A stretch of DNA of 64,000 bases from positions 25,169 through 89,168 of the forward strand of contig JACRCV010000008.1 of NCBI GenBank assembly GCA_016218825.1. Direction: 5' to 3'. Numbering within the stretch: position 1 is the stretch's first letter; each line of letters opens with the position of its first letter. The notes under the pieces were generated by a model, which saw only the letters and a list, made by a program, of their open reading frames with translations, had not been told where the DNA came from and ran no database searches. This document shows positions 45,972-54,618 of the stretch, piece by piece. The DNA is from Deltaproteobacteria bacterium. Lineage in GTDB: Bacteria > Myxococcota > XYA12-FULL-58-9. A program made the translations under genes and the position numbers.

Positions 45972-46001
45972 TTGCCGACCCGACCGCGCCGCCGGTATGG
46001 T
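45972..46001 (+). promoter_or_regulatory. Candidate promoter of the TSP3 giant gene
   Basis: TTGCCG (45972-45977), 18-bp spacer and TATGGT (45996-46001). The -10 overlaps the ATG at 45997, which supports a later start (46036 or 46051) for the protein. It is back to back with the DUF362 promoter. Confidence 0.4.
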
Positions 46002-46025
46002 GGTTGACTTGCGCCTTGGTCGCTT

Positions 46026-46055
46026 GGGGGTTCAGATGCCGGGGGTTCAGATGCC
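46026..46055 (+). repeat. Perfect 15-bp tandem duplication spanning the start codon
   Basis: gggggttcagatgcc occurs twice, head to tail. Each unit holds a G-run and an ATG 5 nt later, so the ribosome-binding site and start codon are duplicated in frame. It is likely a recent slippage event or a phase-variation seed. Confidence 0.85.
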
Positions 46056-49000
46056 ACACGCCGCGCCGCTTTCTCGTTCGTCTTCTCTGGTCACCGCTCT
46101 CGTGGTGCTTCTCGCGACGCTGGTCGGCGGCGCGCGACCCGCGGCCGCCCAGGCCGAGCTGACTGGAACCTACATCCGCTACCTCGGGACCCGGGCCAAC
46201 GGCACGATGATCAACGCCGCGACCCACTCGATGCAATACACCGAGTCCGGGTCGACCCCGTATTCCTGCGACGCCTTCTACCCGGGGTCCGCGATCGAGG
46301 GCTTCACCGTCGAGGCGACCGGCTCGGCCACCTTCAAGGCCAGCAACGCCTATGGGTCGACCGGGCTGACGACGACCGCGGCGGCCACCGTGGTCGGGCG
46401 GAGCATTACCTGGACCGGCCAGTACGTGAGCGGCTCGAACGGCGTCGAGGTGAGCCAGGTCTTCGCCTACGACGCCAACGACCGTTACGCGACCCTCGCC
46501 GTCACCCTCAAGAACATCGGCAGCGTTGCGTTGACGAACGTCTACTACCTGCGCAACGGCGAGCCGGATCACGGCGAGTGCAACATCGGCACGAGCTTCT
46601 CCACGACCACCGACGTGCGGCGCCAACCGCCGGCGTCGACGAGCGCCTTGGTGACGGCGACGGCGGGCTCGTCGACCGTCGTCACCTTGGGGATCGGGGC
46701 CTGGGACACACGGGCGCGGGTGACCGTCCCCACCGCGGTGTTCGAGAGCACCAACGCGTCGGGTGAGTGGACCACCCCCGTCGATCCGAACGGCACCACC
46801 AGCGACGGCGCAGTGGACATCATCTTCAAAGAGCCGAGCCTCGCCACCGGGGCCACCACCACCTTCGTCATCTACTATGTGTGGGGGCCCAATGTCGCCA
46901 CGGTGGAAGCACGCTTCGACGCGGTGGCCGATAGCGACGGCGACGGCGTCCCGAGCGCCATCGACAACTGCCCCAGCGTCGCCAACCCCACGCAGACCGA
47001 CACTGACGGCGATGGCGCCGGCGATGCCTGCGACGACGACGACGACGACGACACGGTCTTGGATACCGCCGACAACTGCCCGCTCGACGCCAACGCCACA
47101 CAGGACGACTACGACGGCGATGGTGCCGGTGACGCCTGCGATCTCGACGACGACGACGACGGCATCCCCGACACGACTGACAACTGTCAGCTGGTGCTCA
47201 ACCCCCTGCAGACGGACAGCGACGGCGACGGCGTCGGCGACGCCTGCGACAACTGCTTGACAGTCGTCAACGCGGGCCAGACCGACACCGACGCCGACGG
47301 CGAGGGCGATGCCTGCGACCTCGACAACGACAACGACGGCGTCGAGGACGGGAGCGACAACTGCCCCGTGGACTTCAACCCCGGCCAGACAGACGCCGAC
47401 GGCGATGGCGACGGCGATGCTTGCGACCCCTGCGCGCAGGACCGCTTCAACGACGTGGACTACGACGGCGTCTGCGGCGACGTCGACAACTGCCCGGGGG
47501 TCGCCAACACCAGCCAGGCCGATGTTGACGGCGACGGGCAGGGCGATGCCTGCGACGCCGACGACGACGGCGACGCCGTCCTGGACGGGGTCGACAACTG
47601 CCCGGCGGCCGCGAACCCGGGCCAGGCCGACGCCGACGGCGATGGCGCCGGCGATGCCTGCGACCCCGACGACGACAACGACACGGTGCCGGACACGACC
47701 GACAACTGCTCGCTGGTGGCGAACCTGGCGCAGACCGACACTGACGGCGACGGCGATGGCAACGCGTGTGACCTGGACGACGACGGCGACGGCCAGCCCG
47801 ACATGTCGGACAACTGCCTGGTCAACGTGAACCCCACGCAGCTCGACACCGACGGCGACGGCCTCGGTGACGCCTGCGACGCCGACGACGATGGTGACGG
47901 CGCTGCCGATCCGGCGGACAACTGCCCGCTCCTGGCCAACACCACCCAGACGAACACCGACGGCGACGGGCTCGGCGACGCCTGCGACCCGGACGACGAC
48001 GGCGACGGCGTGCTCGACCCGACCGACAACTGTCCGCTGGCGGCCAACGCCGGGCAACAAGATCTCGATCGGGACGGCTTCGGCGATGCCTGCGATTCCG
48101 ACACCGACGGCGACGACGTGGTCAACGGCGCCGACAACTGTCCGCTGCTCGCCAACACCGACCAGGCGAACACCGACACCGATCTGCAGGGCGACCTGTG
48201 CGACCTGGATGACGACGGCGACGGCGTGCTCGACAGCGCCGACAACTGCGCGCTGTTCGCCAACGCCGGGCAACAGGACCTCGACGCGGATGGTGTCGGC
48301 GACGCCTGCGACTCCGACGTCGACGGTGACGGCACCGCAAACGGCCTCGACAACTGCCCGCTCCTGGCGAACGCCGGCCAGACGGACACCGACGGCGACG
48401 GCGACGGCGATGTCTGCGACGACAACGACGACGACGACGCCTTCATCGATGCGATCGACAACTGCCCGCAGGCGCCGAACTCCGACCAGAAGGACGCCGA
48501 CCGCGACGGCAGCGGCGATGCCTGCGATCCCGATGTCGATGGCGACGGCGTCGACAACCTCCTCGACAACTGTCCCACAACCCCGAACAGCGGCCCGGGG
48601 GGGCAGACCGACACCGACCGCGACGGCCAGGGCGACCTCTGCGACCTGGATGACGATGGCGACGGCGTGCTCGATAGCGCCGACAACTGTGCGCTCGAGC
48701 CCAACATCGGCCAGAGAGACTCGGAGGCGGACGGTCTCGGTGACGCCTGCGATCCCGATGACGACGACGACGGCGTCCTCGACGCGGCCGACAACTGTTC
48801 GAGCGCGGCGAATGTCGACCAGGACGACACCGACGGCGACGGCATCGGCGACGCCTGCAGCATCGACGACGACGGCGACGGCATCGTCGACGCGCGCGAC
48901 AACTGTCCGCTGGTGGCCAACGTGACGCAGCTGGACACCGACGCCGACGGCTCGGGCGACGCCTGCGAGCTGGACACGGACGGCGACGGGGTGTTGGACG

Positions 49001-50505
49001 CGAGCGACAGCTGCCCGCTGCTGTCGAACCCGGGCCAGGCGAATAGCGACAACGACGGCTCCGGTGATGCGTGCGACCCCGATGACGACAACGACGGTGT
49101 CGCCGACACCGCGGACAACTGCCCGACCACGGCGAACGGCAACCAGCGCGACACCGACCGGGACGGCCTCGGCGACTCGTGCGATGCCGACGACGATGAC
49201 GACGGCGTGAGCGACGCGGCCGAGGCGAGCCTCGGCCTCGACCCCGGCCTCGCGGACACCGACGCGGATGGGATCGCGGACAGCGAAGAGCTGGGCAACC
49301 CTGCGGCCCCCATGGACACCGACGCGGATGGCGTCTTCGATGCCAAGGACGATGATTCGGACGGCGATGGCGTCCTCGACGTCGAGGAGGCCGGGGACGA
49401 CGACCTGGGCACGGTCGCCGTCGACACCGACGCCGACAGCACTCCGGACTACCGCGATCTGGATTCGGACGACGACGGCGCCTCCGACGCGAGCGACAGC
49501 TGCCGGGTCGACGCCGACGCCGGCCAGGCGGACCAGGACGGCGACGGCGACGGCGATGCTTGCGACGACGACCGGGACGGGGACGGTCTGAGCAACACGC
49601 GCGAGATCGAGCTGGGCCTCGATCCCGCGGTACGCGACTCCGACGGCGACGCGATCCGCGACGACGACGAGGTCGGCGACCCGCAAGCGCCGCTCGACAC
49701 CGATGCCGATGGCCTGATCGACGCGCGCGATTCGGACGCCGATGGCGACGGTGTGTTGGATTCCGAGGAGGCCGGCGACGACGATCCGGCGACACCGCCC
49801 GTCGATACCGACACCGACGGCATCCCGAACTTTCTGGACTATGACTCCGACGAAGACGGCGTCGTCGATCGCGTCGACACCTGCCGGCTGGTGCCGAACC
49901 TGGCGCAGACCGATACCAACGGCGACGGCAGCGGCGACGCCTGCGACGGCGACATCGACGCCGACGGCTTGGCCAATGACGGCGACAACTGCACGCGCGT
50001 CGCCAATCCCGACCAGGCCGACCTCGACGGCGATGGGCTCGGGGACGTCTGCGATTCCGACGCCGACGCCGACGGCCTCGAGGGCTCGGTCGACAACTGT
50101 CCGCTACTGGCAAACGTCGAAAACCGCACCGACACCGATGGCGACGAGCTCGGCGACCTGTGTGATTCGGACGACGACAACGACGGCGTCGCCGACGACC
50201 GCGACAACTGCCCGCTCATCGACAACCGCGAGCAGCTCGACGCCGACGGCGACGGTAGCGGCGACGCGTGCGACGGCGCCGCAACGATCGGCGGCGGGAC
50301 CCAGGTCGCGCGCAGCAACGGCTGCGCTTGCAACAACGGGCCGGCGACAACGCCGTTGGTTGTTGGCGCCCTCGCGCTCTGGCGCACGCGACGCCGGCGG
50401 CGACGGGCTCAGCGAGGCGTCGACGCCGCGCCCTTGGCGACGAGGGTCTCGATCTGCGCCAGCAGCGCGGTCTCCTTGGCGCGTTTGCCGAGCACCAGGA
50501 AATAG
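46036..50505 (+). CDS. Giant thrombospondin type 3 repeat protein with MYXO-CTERM-like tail
   Basis: About 1489 residues (ATG 46036; 46051 is equally good). A signal peptide ends near RPAAAQAEL. A beta-rich domain of about 300 residues follows, then about 26 TSP3 calcium-binding repeats of the form DNCPxxxNxxQxDxDxDGxGDACD. Two insertions lack the Cys core (for example AEASLGLDPGLADTDADGIA). Near the end NGCACNN, a short hydrophobic stretch TTPLVVGALALW and RTRRRRRR form a MYXO-CTERM-like surface-sorting signal. The frame then runs on for about 34 residues, overlapping the convergent gene by 97 bp. It is likely a Ca2+-rigid surface or cell-contact protein. Confidence 0.9.
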   Translation: MPGVQMPHAAPLSRSSSLVTALVVLLATLVGGARPAAAQAELTGTYIRYLGTRANGTMINAATHSMQYTESGSTPYSCDAFYPGSAIEGFTVEATGSATFKASNAYGSTGLTTTAAATVVGRSITWTGQYVSGSNGVEVSQVFAYDANDRYATLAVTLKNIGSVALTNVYYLRNGEPDHGECNIGTSFSTTTDVRRQPPASTSALVTATAGSSTVVTLGIGAWDTRARVTVPTAVFESTNASGEWTTPVDPNGTTSDGAVDIIFKEPSLATGATTTFVIYYVWGPNVATVEARFDAVADSDGDGVPSAIDNCPSVANPTQTDTDGDGAGDACDDDDDDDTVLDTADNCPLDANATQDDYDGDGAGDACDLDDDDDGIPDTTDNCQLVLNPLQTDSDGDGVGDACDNCLTVVNAGQTDTDADGEGDACDLDNDNDGVEDGSDNCPVDFNPGQTDADGDGDGDACDPCAQDRFNDVDYDGVCGDVDNCPGVANTSQADVDGDGQGDACDADDDGDAVLDGVDNCPAAANPGQADADGDGAGDACDPDDDNDTVPDTTDNCSLVANLAQTDTDGDGDGNACDLDDDGDGQPDMSDNCLVNVNPTQLDTDGDGLGDACDADDDGDGAADPADNCPLLANTTQTNTDGDGLGDACDPDDDGDGVLDPTDNCPLAANAGQQDLDRDGFGDACDSDTDGDDVVNGADNCPLLANTDQANTDTDLQGDLCDLDDDGDGVLDSADNCALFANAGQQDLDADGVGDACDSDVDGDGTANGLDNCPLLANAGQTDTDGDGDGDVCDDNDDDDAFIDAIDNCPQAPNSDQKDADRDGSGDACDPDVDGDGVDNLLDNCPTTPNSGPGGQTDTDRDGQGDLCDLDDDGDGVLDSADNCALEPNIGQRDSEADGLGDACDPDDDDDGVLDAADNCSSAANVDQDDTDGDGIGDACSIDDDGDGIVDARDNCPLVANVTQLDTDADGSGDACELDTDGDGVLDASDSCPLLSNPGQANSDNDGSGDACDPDDDNDGVADTADNCPTTANGNQRDTDRDGLGDSCDADDDDDGVSDAAEASLGLDPGLADTDADGIADSEELGNPAAPMDTDADGVFDAKDDDSDGDGVLDVEEAGDDDLGTVAVDTDADSTPDYRDLDSDDDGASDASDSCRVDADAGQADQDGDGDGDACDDDRDGDGLSNTREIELGLDPAVRDSDGDAIRDDDEVGDPQAPLDTDADGLIDARDSDADGDGVLDSEEAGDDDPATPPVDTDTDGIPNFLDYDSDEDGVVDRVDTCRLVPNLAQTDTNGDGSGDACDGDIDADGLANDGDNCTRVANPDQADLDGDGLGDVCDSDADADGLEGSVDNCPLLANVENRTDTDGDELGDLCDSDDDNDGVADDRDNCPLIDNREQLDADGDGSGDACDGAATIGGGTQVARSNGCACNNGPATTPLVVGALALWRTRRRRRRAQRGVDAAPLATRVSICASSAVSLARLPSTRK
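46930..50280 (+). repeat. TSP3 repeat array (about 26 units of Asp-rich codons)
   Basis: The DNA is a long array of imperfect units of about 75-150 bp rich in gac/ggc codons, encoding DNCP...GDACD. It gives long open frames on the opposite strand, which are artefacts. Units vary in spacing, and two are replaced by longer acidic spacers. Such arrays are prone to recombination and assembly collapse. Confidence 0.85.
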
Positions 50506-51248
50506 AGCAGCAGCCGGTCGTCGACGGCGTCGGTCGGTGCCGGTTCCAACCGGAACACCTGGCGGCGGAGATTCAGATCGGCGACCTCCCCCGCCATGTA
50601 GCGCAGCCAGTGGCCGCGCTCGCCGCCGCTCTCCTGCGCCCCGGCGAGGACCTCCATCGCCACGAGGTAGGCGAGCGATCCGGAGCCGAGGCGTAACAGC
50701 AGCGCGTCGCGAGTCAACGGTCGGCCGTCGCCGCGGAGCCGGCGCTCCTCGTCGGTGGGTTTGGCGGCGCTCTTGTCGAGGAGCTCTTCGGTGGCCTGGT
50801 AGATCTCGACGTAGAGCTGGGCATCGGACTTGCCGGCGCCGAGGCCCGCGGCCCGGGCGCGGCTGGCGATTCCGGCGAGGTCGCGGTTCACCGGGTCAGT
50901 GGCGTCGGGCGCCTGCGCCAGCTTCTTCTTCAGCTCGCCGACGCCGCGGCCCAGATCCTCCAGGCTCACGATCCGCTGCGCGCTGTAGCGCGCCGGCCGC
51001 AGGCCATGACCGTGGGAGACGCCACCCTCGAGGTGGTAGCTCTCGCGATAGTTCGCGAAGTCGACGTAGTCGTAGACCGCCCGGGCGAGGGGATCCTTGA
51101 CCTGCACCAGCTCGTCGGCGGCCCAGGTCTCGCGCACGAAACCATCTTGGGGAGCGCGGTCGGCCGCGGTCAGCAGCTGCTGCACCCGATCGAGGGCGGC
51201 GTGGACGGTTGCGGCGTCGAGCGGCTTGGCGGCAATTCCATCGACCAT
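50409..51248 (-). CDS. Hypothetical cytoplasmic protein
   Basis: The product has 279 residues from the ATG at 51248 (MVDGIAAKPLD), with a strong ribosome-binding site (aaggag, 6 nt upstream). It is alpha-helical and charged, with no signal peptide, metal site or Walker motif. Segments YDYVDFANYRESYHLEGGV and GERGHWLRYMAGEVADLNLR are distinctive but I do not recognise them. It stands alone. Its 3' end overlaps the run-on tail of the TSP3 gene by 97 bp, and it follows the Cys-rich lipoprotein gene by 86 bp in the same direction. The long upstream open frame to 51737 is a shadow of that neighbour. Confidence 0.75.
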   Translation of the reverse strand: MVDGIAAKPLDAATVHAALDRVQQLLTAADRAPQDGFVRETWAADELVQVKDPLARAVYDYVDFANYRESYHLEGGVSHGHGLRPARYSAQRIVSLEDLGRGVGELKKKLAQAPDATDPVNRDLAGIASRARAAGLGAGKSDAQLYVEIYQATEELLDKSAAKPTDEERRLRGDGRPLTRDALLLRLGSGSLAYLVAMEVLAGAQESGGERGHWLRYMAGEVADLNLRRQVFRLEPAPTDAVDDRLLLYFLVLGKRAKETALLAQIETLVAKGAASTPR

Positions 51249-51334
51249 CGGCGACTCCTTCGAGGTATTGCCGGTATCGTGCCGCGAGTGGCTGCGGCTG
51301 TAAAGGCGGCGCTCGCCCCCGCGACGAAGTGGGG

Positions 51335-52627
51335 CTACGGCATCACGGTCCGCACGATGTTGGTCCGCTGCGTGTTGCCGCGGATCACGCCGCTGCGCGC
51401 GTGGGTGGTCTGCACCAGATAGACGGTCTCGCCGGAGACCGGCCGCCAGCCGCCGAGCGCGCCGTGGATGTCGTCGTGGCCGTCGAAGCCGGGCCTCGCC
51501 ATCGCGGTGCGACCCACGCCCAGCCAGTCGATGGTCGCGGCATGCCAGCGACCGTCGCTCGGCTTGGCGATCACCCACCAGTTGCCGATCGACGGCTTGT
51601 CCCAACCCGACTCCTGCACCGGCGGCCAGTTGTCCATCGGGTCGCGGACGACGATGACCTGGCTGGCGGTGATCTGCCCCTGCACGATCTTCGAGGTCTT
51701 GGGCCAGGCGCCGACGTTGCCCGCCGGCTCGTCCCACGAGACCGTGCTCGGGTCGAGGGCGTCGACCAGATCGGCGCGGTCGACCGCGAGGCAGCCGTTG
51801 AAGATCCGCATGCAGCTCGTCGTGCAGCCGAGAGCGCCGGATGCAAAACCGAGGCTGGCGCAGGTCGCGCCGCCGAAATCCTGACCGTCACAGAGCTCGG
51901 TACCTTCCTTGTAGCCGTTGCCGCAGCGCGGGCCGCCCGCAGCACCGACGCAGAGACCGGCGCCGTTGCAGCGGTCGCTGGTGGTCGACGGGTTGCCGTC
52001 GTTGCACGGCGTGTTGGCGTCCGGATACGCGGCGTCGCAGGTCGCGGTGCCGTTGCAGCTCCGGCTCGCACCGCAAGCGCCGGGGTCGTCGCCGCACACC
52101 ACCGCGGTCCCGACGCACACGCCGGCGCCGTTGCAGCCGTCGCTGTAGGTGCACAGGTCGCCGTCGTCGCAGGCGGTCACCGCGACCGGAAAGAGCTCGC
52201 TACAGATGGCCGTGCCGTTGCAGCTCCGCCGCGGCCCACACACCTCGGGCGAATCGGCGCAGGTCACCGCGGTGCCGCCGCAGACCCCCAGGCCGTCGCA
52301 GCGGTCGGCAAAGGTGCACGGGTCGCCGTCGTCGCAGGCCTCGCCCTCGAAACAGGGGAGACACACCCCGGCAGGCGCGCACGCCAGATCGGGCGCGTCG
52401 CAGCCACCGCACGATTGGTGACAGATCGGATCGAGCCCACACTCGCGGCCGGCGCAATCCGGCTTGCAGGCCTCGGGGGTCGACGCTCCAGCCTCGGGGC
52501 CAGGGTCGGGGAGCTGCTCCCCGGTCGTCCCGAGCTCGCCCGTCGTAAAGTCGCCGCAGCTCGCGACCACGATCGCCGCCGCGAGCGCGCACCACCGCCG
52601 CCAACACCCCATGCCCATCCGCCTCAT
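51335..52627 (-). CDS. Cys-rich repeat surface lipoprotein
   Basis: The product has 430 residues from the ATG at 52627 (MRRMGMGCWRR); in-frame ATGs at 52618 and 52612 are alternatives. Lipobox VASC (AIVVASCGDF) makes it a lipoprotein. The centre holds three to four repeats of the type CDDGDxCTYSDxCNGAGVC with six Cys each, the Cys-rich repeats frequent in myxobacterial surface proteins. CGNGYKEGTELCDG then leads into a C-terminal domain (about 300-430) rich in Trp and His (GWDKPSIGNWWVIAKP) with no recognised family. Disulfides and calcium-type binding are plausible; an adhesin or scavenger role is an inference. Confidence 0.75.
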   Translation of the reverse strand: MRRMGMGCWRRWCALAAAIVVASCGDFTTGELGTTGEQLPDPGPEAGASTPEACKPDCAGRECGLDPICHQSCGGCDAPDLACAPAGVCLPCFEGEACDDGDPCTFADRCDGLGVCGGTAVTCADSPEVCGPRRSCNGTAICSELFPVAVTACDDGDLCTYSDGCNGAGVCVGTAVVCGDDPGACGASRSCNGTATCDAAYPDANTPCNDGNPSTTSDRCNGAGLCVGAAGGPRCGNGYKEGTELCDGQDFGGATCASLGFASGALGCTTSCMRIFNGCLAVDRADLVDALDPSTVSWDEPAGNVGAWPKTSKIVQGQITASQVIVVRDPMDNWPPVQESGWDKPSIGNWWVIAKPSDGRWHAATIDWLGVGRTAMARPGFDGHDDIHGALGGWRPVSGETVYLVQTTHARSGVIRGNTQRTNIVRTVMP

Positions 52628-52938
52628 CGTCGCGCCTCCGAGAGCAGCGCGGCGATCTCCTGGCCGCGCCCACCACCGTCCAGCGATCGGCTGCTGCCGG
52701 CCGATGCAGGTCGCGTGCCAGACACCGCGTGCCGCGGGGGGCGCGGGGCGCCGACAACAGCGTGATCTTGCGCCCATTCTTCGAGGTAGGCGCCGGCGAC
52801 GGATAGCCGACGGCGATGTTTGGCTGCGGGCGGGGATGCGGAGGTTCGTCCGGCAACCGGTGCGTTCTGGTCGCTTGCCGGTGACCGCGGCGCGGGCGCG
52901 GGCACGGGGCCGGGCGCAGAGACGGGGGGCGGAGGGCC
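52628..52938. other. 311-bp stretch without a convincing gene
   Basis: The interval between the Cys-rich lipoprotein start and the stop of the EF-Tu-like gene contains only short frames without signal peptides or conserved motifs. Its right end (52880-52935) is G-rich and low-complexity. It should hold the promoter of the lipoprotein gene; no clean -35/-10 pair was seen. Confidence 0.5.
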
Positions 52939-53196
52939 TCAGGCCGTGACTTTGTAGACCTTGTCGTGCTGCCGGACCTTGGTGTCCAGCTTGATGCCGG
53001 CTTCGTCGCCGACCTTGGCGGTCTGCACCGGCTGGCGCTGCACCTGCATCGAGCTGATGGTGGCGGTGAGATCTGTGGAGTTGCCCTTGATGTGGATCTT
53101 GTCACCCAGCGACAGCTCGCCCTGGGTCATCTGGACCATCCCGACCCCGATCTTGTCGAAGTACTTGTTGACGACGCCGACTTCCAGCTCTGGCAT
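52939..53196 (-). CDS. Small stand-alone EF-Tu domain-2-like protein
   Basis: The product has 85 residues from the ATG at 53196 (MPELEVGVVNKYF), with ribosome-binding site aaggag. It consists of a single beta-barrel domain like domain 2 of EF-Tu/EF-G: VGVVNKYFDKIGVGMVQM, GELSLGDKIHIKG and QTAKVGDEAGIKL. Such 'translation elongation factor-like' mini proteins have no GTPase domain. Their role is unknown; they may bind a translation GTPase or an RNA stem. The frame stays open upstream but runs antisense to the esterase gene. The gene is divergent from that esterase gene (53338) over 141 bp. Confidence 0.85.
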   Translation of the reverse strand: MPELEVGVVNKYFDKIGVGMVQMTQGELSLGDKIHIKGNSTDLTATISSMQVQRQPVQTAKVGDEAGIKLDTKVRQHDKVYKVTA

Positions 53197-53337
53197 ATCG
53201 CGCTCCTTGGTTGCCGTTTCAATGTCCCAATGTACCGATTTCCACCGCCGGGATACTATGCTGCGTCCGGCTTGCATGGAAGTAGGCAAGACCCATCCGC
53301 ACCGCCCGCGAGCGTGAGCGCTGCGAGGAGAACGCCC

Positions 53338-54528
53338 GTGACCAACCGACGCGCGCCTTTCGAAACCTCGACGATCGTGGCCGCGGCGACGGCGCTGTGC
53401 GCGACGCTCGCGCCGGCGCTCGGCTGCTCCGGCCCGCCGGCGGCGACGCCACCCGCGACTGGCGGTGACCCGGCGCCGGCAGACGTCCGCACCGGCGACC
53501 CGGGAGCACCGGCGCTCGTGCTCGACAAGCACGTGGTCGCCGACGCCGCAGCGCGCGGCGCGGTGTGTAACGACGGCAGCCCGGCGATCTACTACCGGCG
53601 CCGCGGGACCGGCGCCGGGGCGCGGCGCTTTGTCATCGAGCTGACGGGTGGCATGTTCTGCAGCAACAACGCCGACTGCGACCGGCGTGCGGTGCAAGCC
53701 CCCGCGCTGGTCTCGTCGTTGAACGCGGCGAGCAGCAAACCCGGCCCCGGGATCTTGTCGATCGACCCCGCGCTCAACCCGGACTTCTACAACGCCAACC
53801 ACGTGTCCATCGCCTACTGCAGCTCCGACAACTGGAGCGGCGACCGTGCCGCCGAGACCGCCACCAACAGCCGCGCCTTTCGCGGCCGCAAGATCGTCCA
53901 GGCGGTGACCGAAGACCTGCTCGACCCGACGCTGACGCCGGCGCCGAACCTCGCCGACGCCACCGACGTGCTCCTGGTCGGCGAATCCGCCGGCGGCATG
54001 GGCGTGATGCAGAACCTCGACTGGCTCGCGGGCGCCCTGGCGCCGACCCCGGTGCGCGGCCTGAACGACGCCGGCTGGTTCGTACACGTGGCAGCGTACG
54101 ACGCCGGGCTGCCGGGGCTGGCCGCGTGGATGCTGGAGGGGCTCGGCTACTGGCAGGCGAAGGTCGACGCGAGCTGTGCCGCCGCGCACGCCGCCGACGC
54201 CTCGGTGTGCTACTTCGGCGCCGACATCTACCCTGAGCTCACGACCCCGATCTTGGTCCACGCCTCGCAGCGCGACGGCAACATCATCGGCGCGCTCGGG
54301 GTGACGCCGCCGCCCGACGCCGCCGAGGCCGCCTACGTCGAGAGCTACGCGGCCGCGGTGCGCGATTCGCTGGCGTCGGTGAGCGCGGCGTTCGCGAACG
54401 CCGGCCGAGACCATACGCTCGTCGACAGCGACAAGCTCGACTCGGTCAAGATCGCCGGCACCTCGCTTCGCGACCTCGTCGGTCGCTGGTACTTCGAGCG
54501 CGGCGGCGAGGTCCGGCTCATCGAGTGA
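53338..54528 (+). CDS. Pectin acetylesterase/NOTUM-family lipoprotein hydrolase
   Basis: The product has 396 residues starting at GTG 53338 with ribosome-binding site gaggag; the frame further upstream is open but not coding-like. Lipobox ALGC (APALGCSGPP). The catalytic motif GESAGGMGVMQN (Ser217) and the family motif IAYCSSDNWSGD resemble pectin acetylesterase and NOTUM. NOTUM removes lipids or acyl groups from proteins, and plant relatives deacetylate pectin. The residue HTLVDSDK near the C-terminus may supply the His. It is located at the cell surface or periplasm by its lipid anchor. The substrate is unknown. Confidence 0.85.
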   Translation: MTNRRAPFETSTIVAAATALCATLAPALGCSGPPAATPPATGGDPAPADVRTGDPGAPALVLDKHVVADAAARGAVCNDGSPAIYYRRRGTGAGARRFVIELTGGMFCSNNADCDRRAVQAPALVSSLNAASSKPGPGILSIDPALNPDFYNANHVSIAYCSSDNWSGDRAAETATNSRAFRGRKIVQAVTEDLLDPTLTPAPNLADATDVLLVGESAGGMGVMQNLDWLAGALAPTPVRGLNDAGWFVHVAAYDAGLPGLAAWMLEGLGYWQAKVDASCAAAHAADASVCYFGADIYPELTTPILVHASQRDGNIIGALGVTPPPDAAEAAYVESYAAAVRDSLASVSAAFANAGRDHTLVDSDKLDSVKIAGTSLRDLVGRWYFERGGEVRLIE

Positions 54529-54618
54529 TCGGTCGCGACCGGCCGGCGCGCGTGGGCGCGGTGGGGGAGAAGCGGGCCCGGTCGTCCAAGCCGACCGGGC
54601 CACGGGTCAGTCAAACTC

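Noticed and set aside
45802..49686. Very long minus-strand ORF (about 1294 codons) opposite the TSP3 gene
   Set aside because: It is the antisense of gac/ggc-rich repeat codons (giving Val/Ala/Gly/Arg runs), has no signal or domain and is incompatible with the DUF362 gene and its promoter.
52624..52905. 93-codon minus-strand ORF upstream of the Cys-rich lipoprotein gene
   Set aside because: Biased Arg/Pro/Ala composition, no start site signal and no domain; treated as intergenic.
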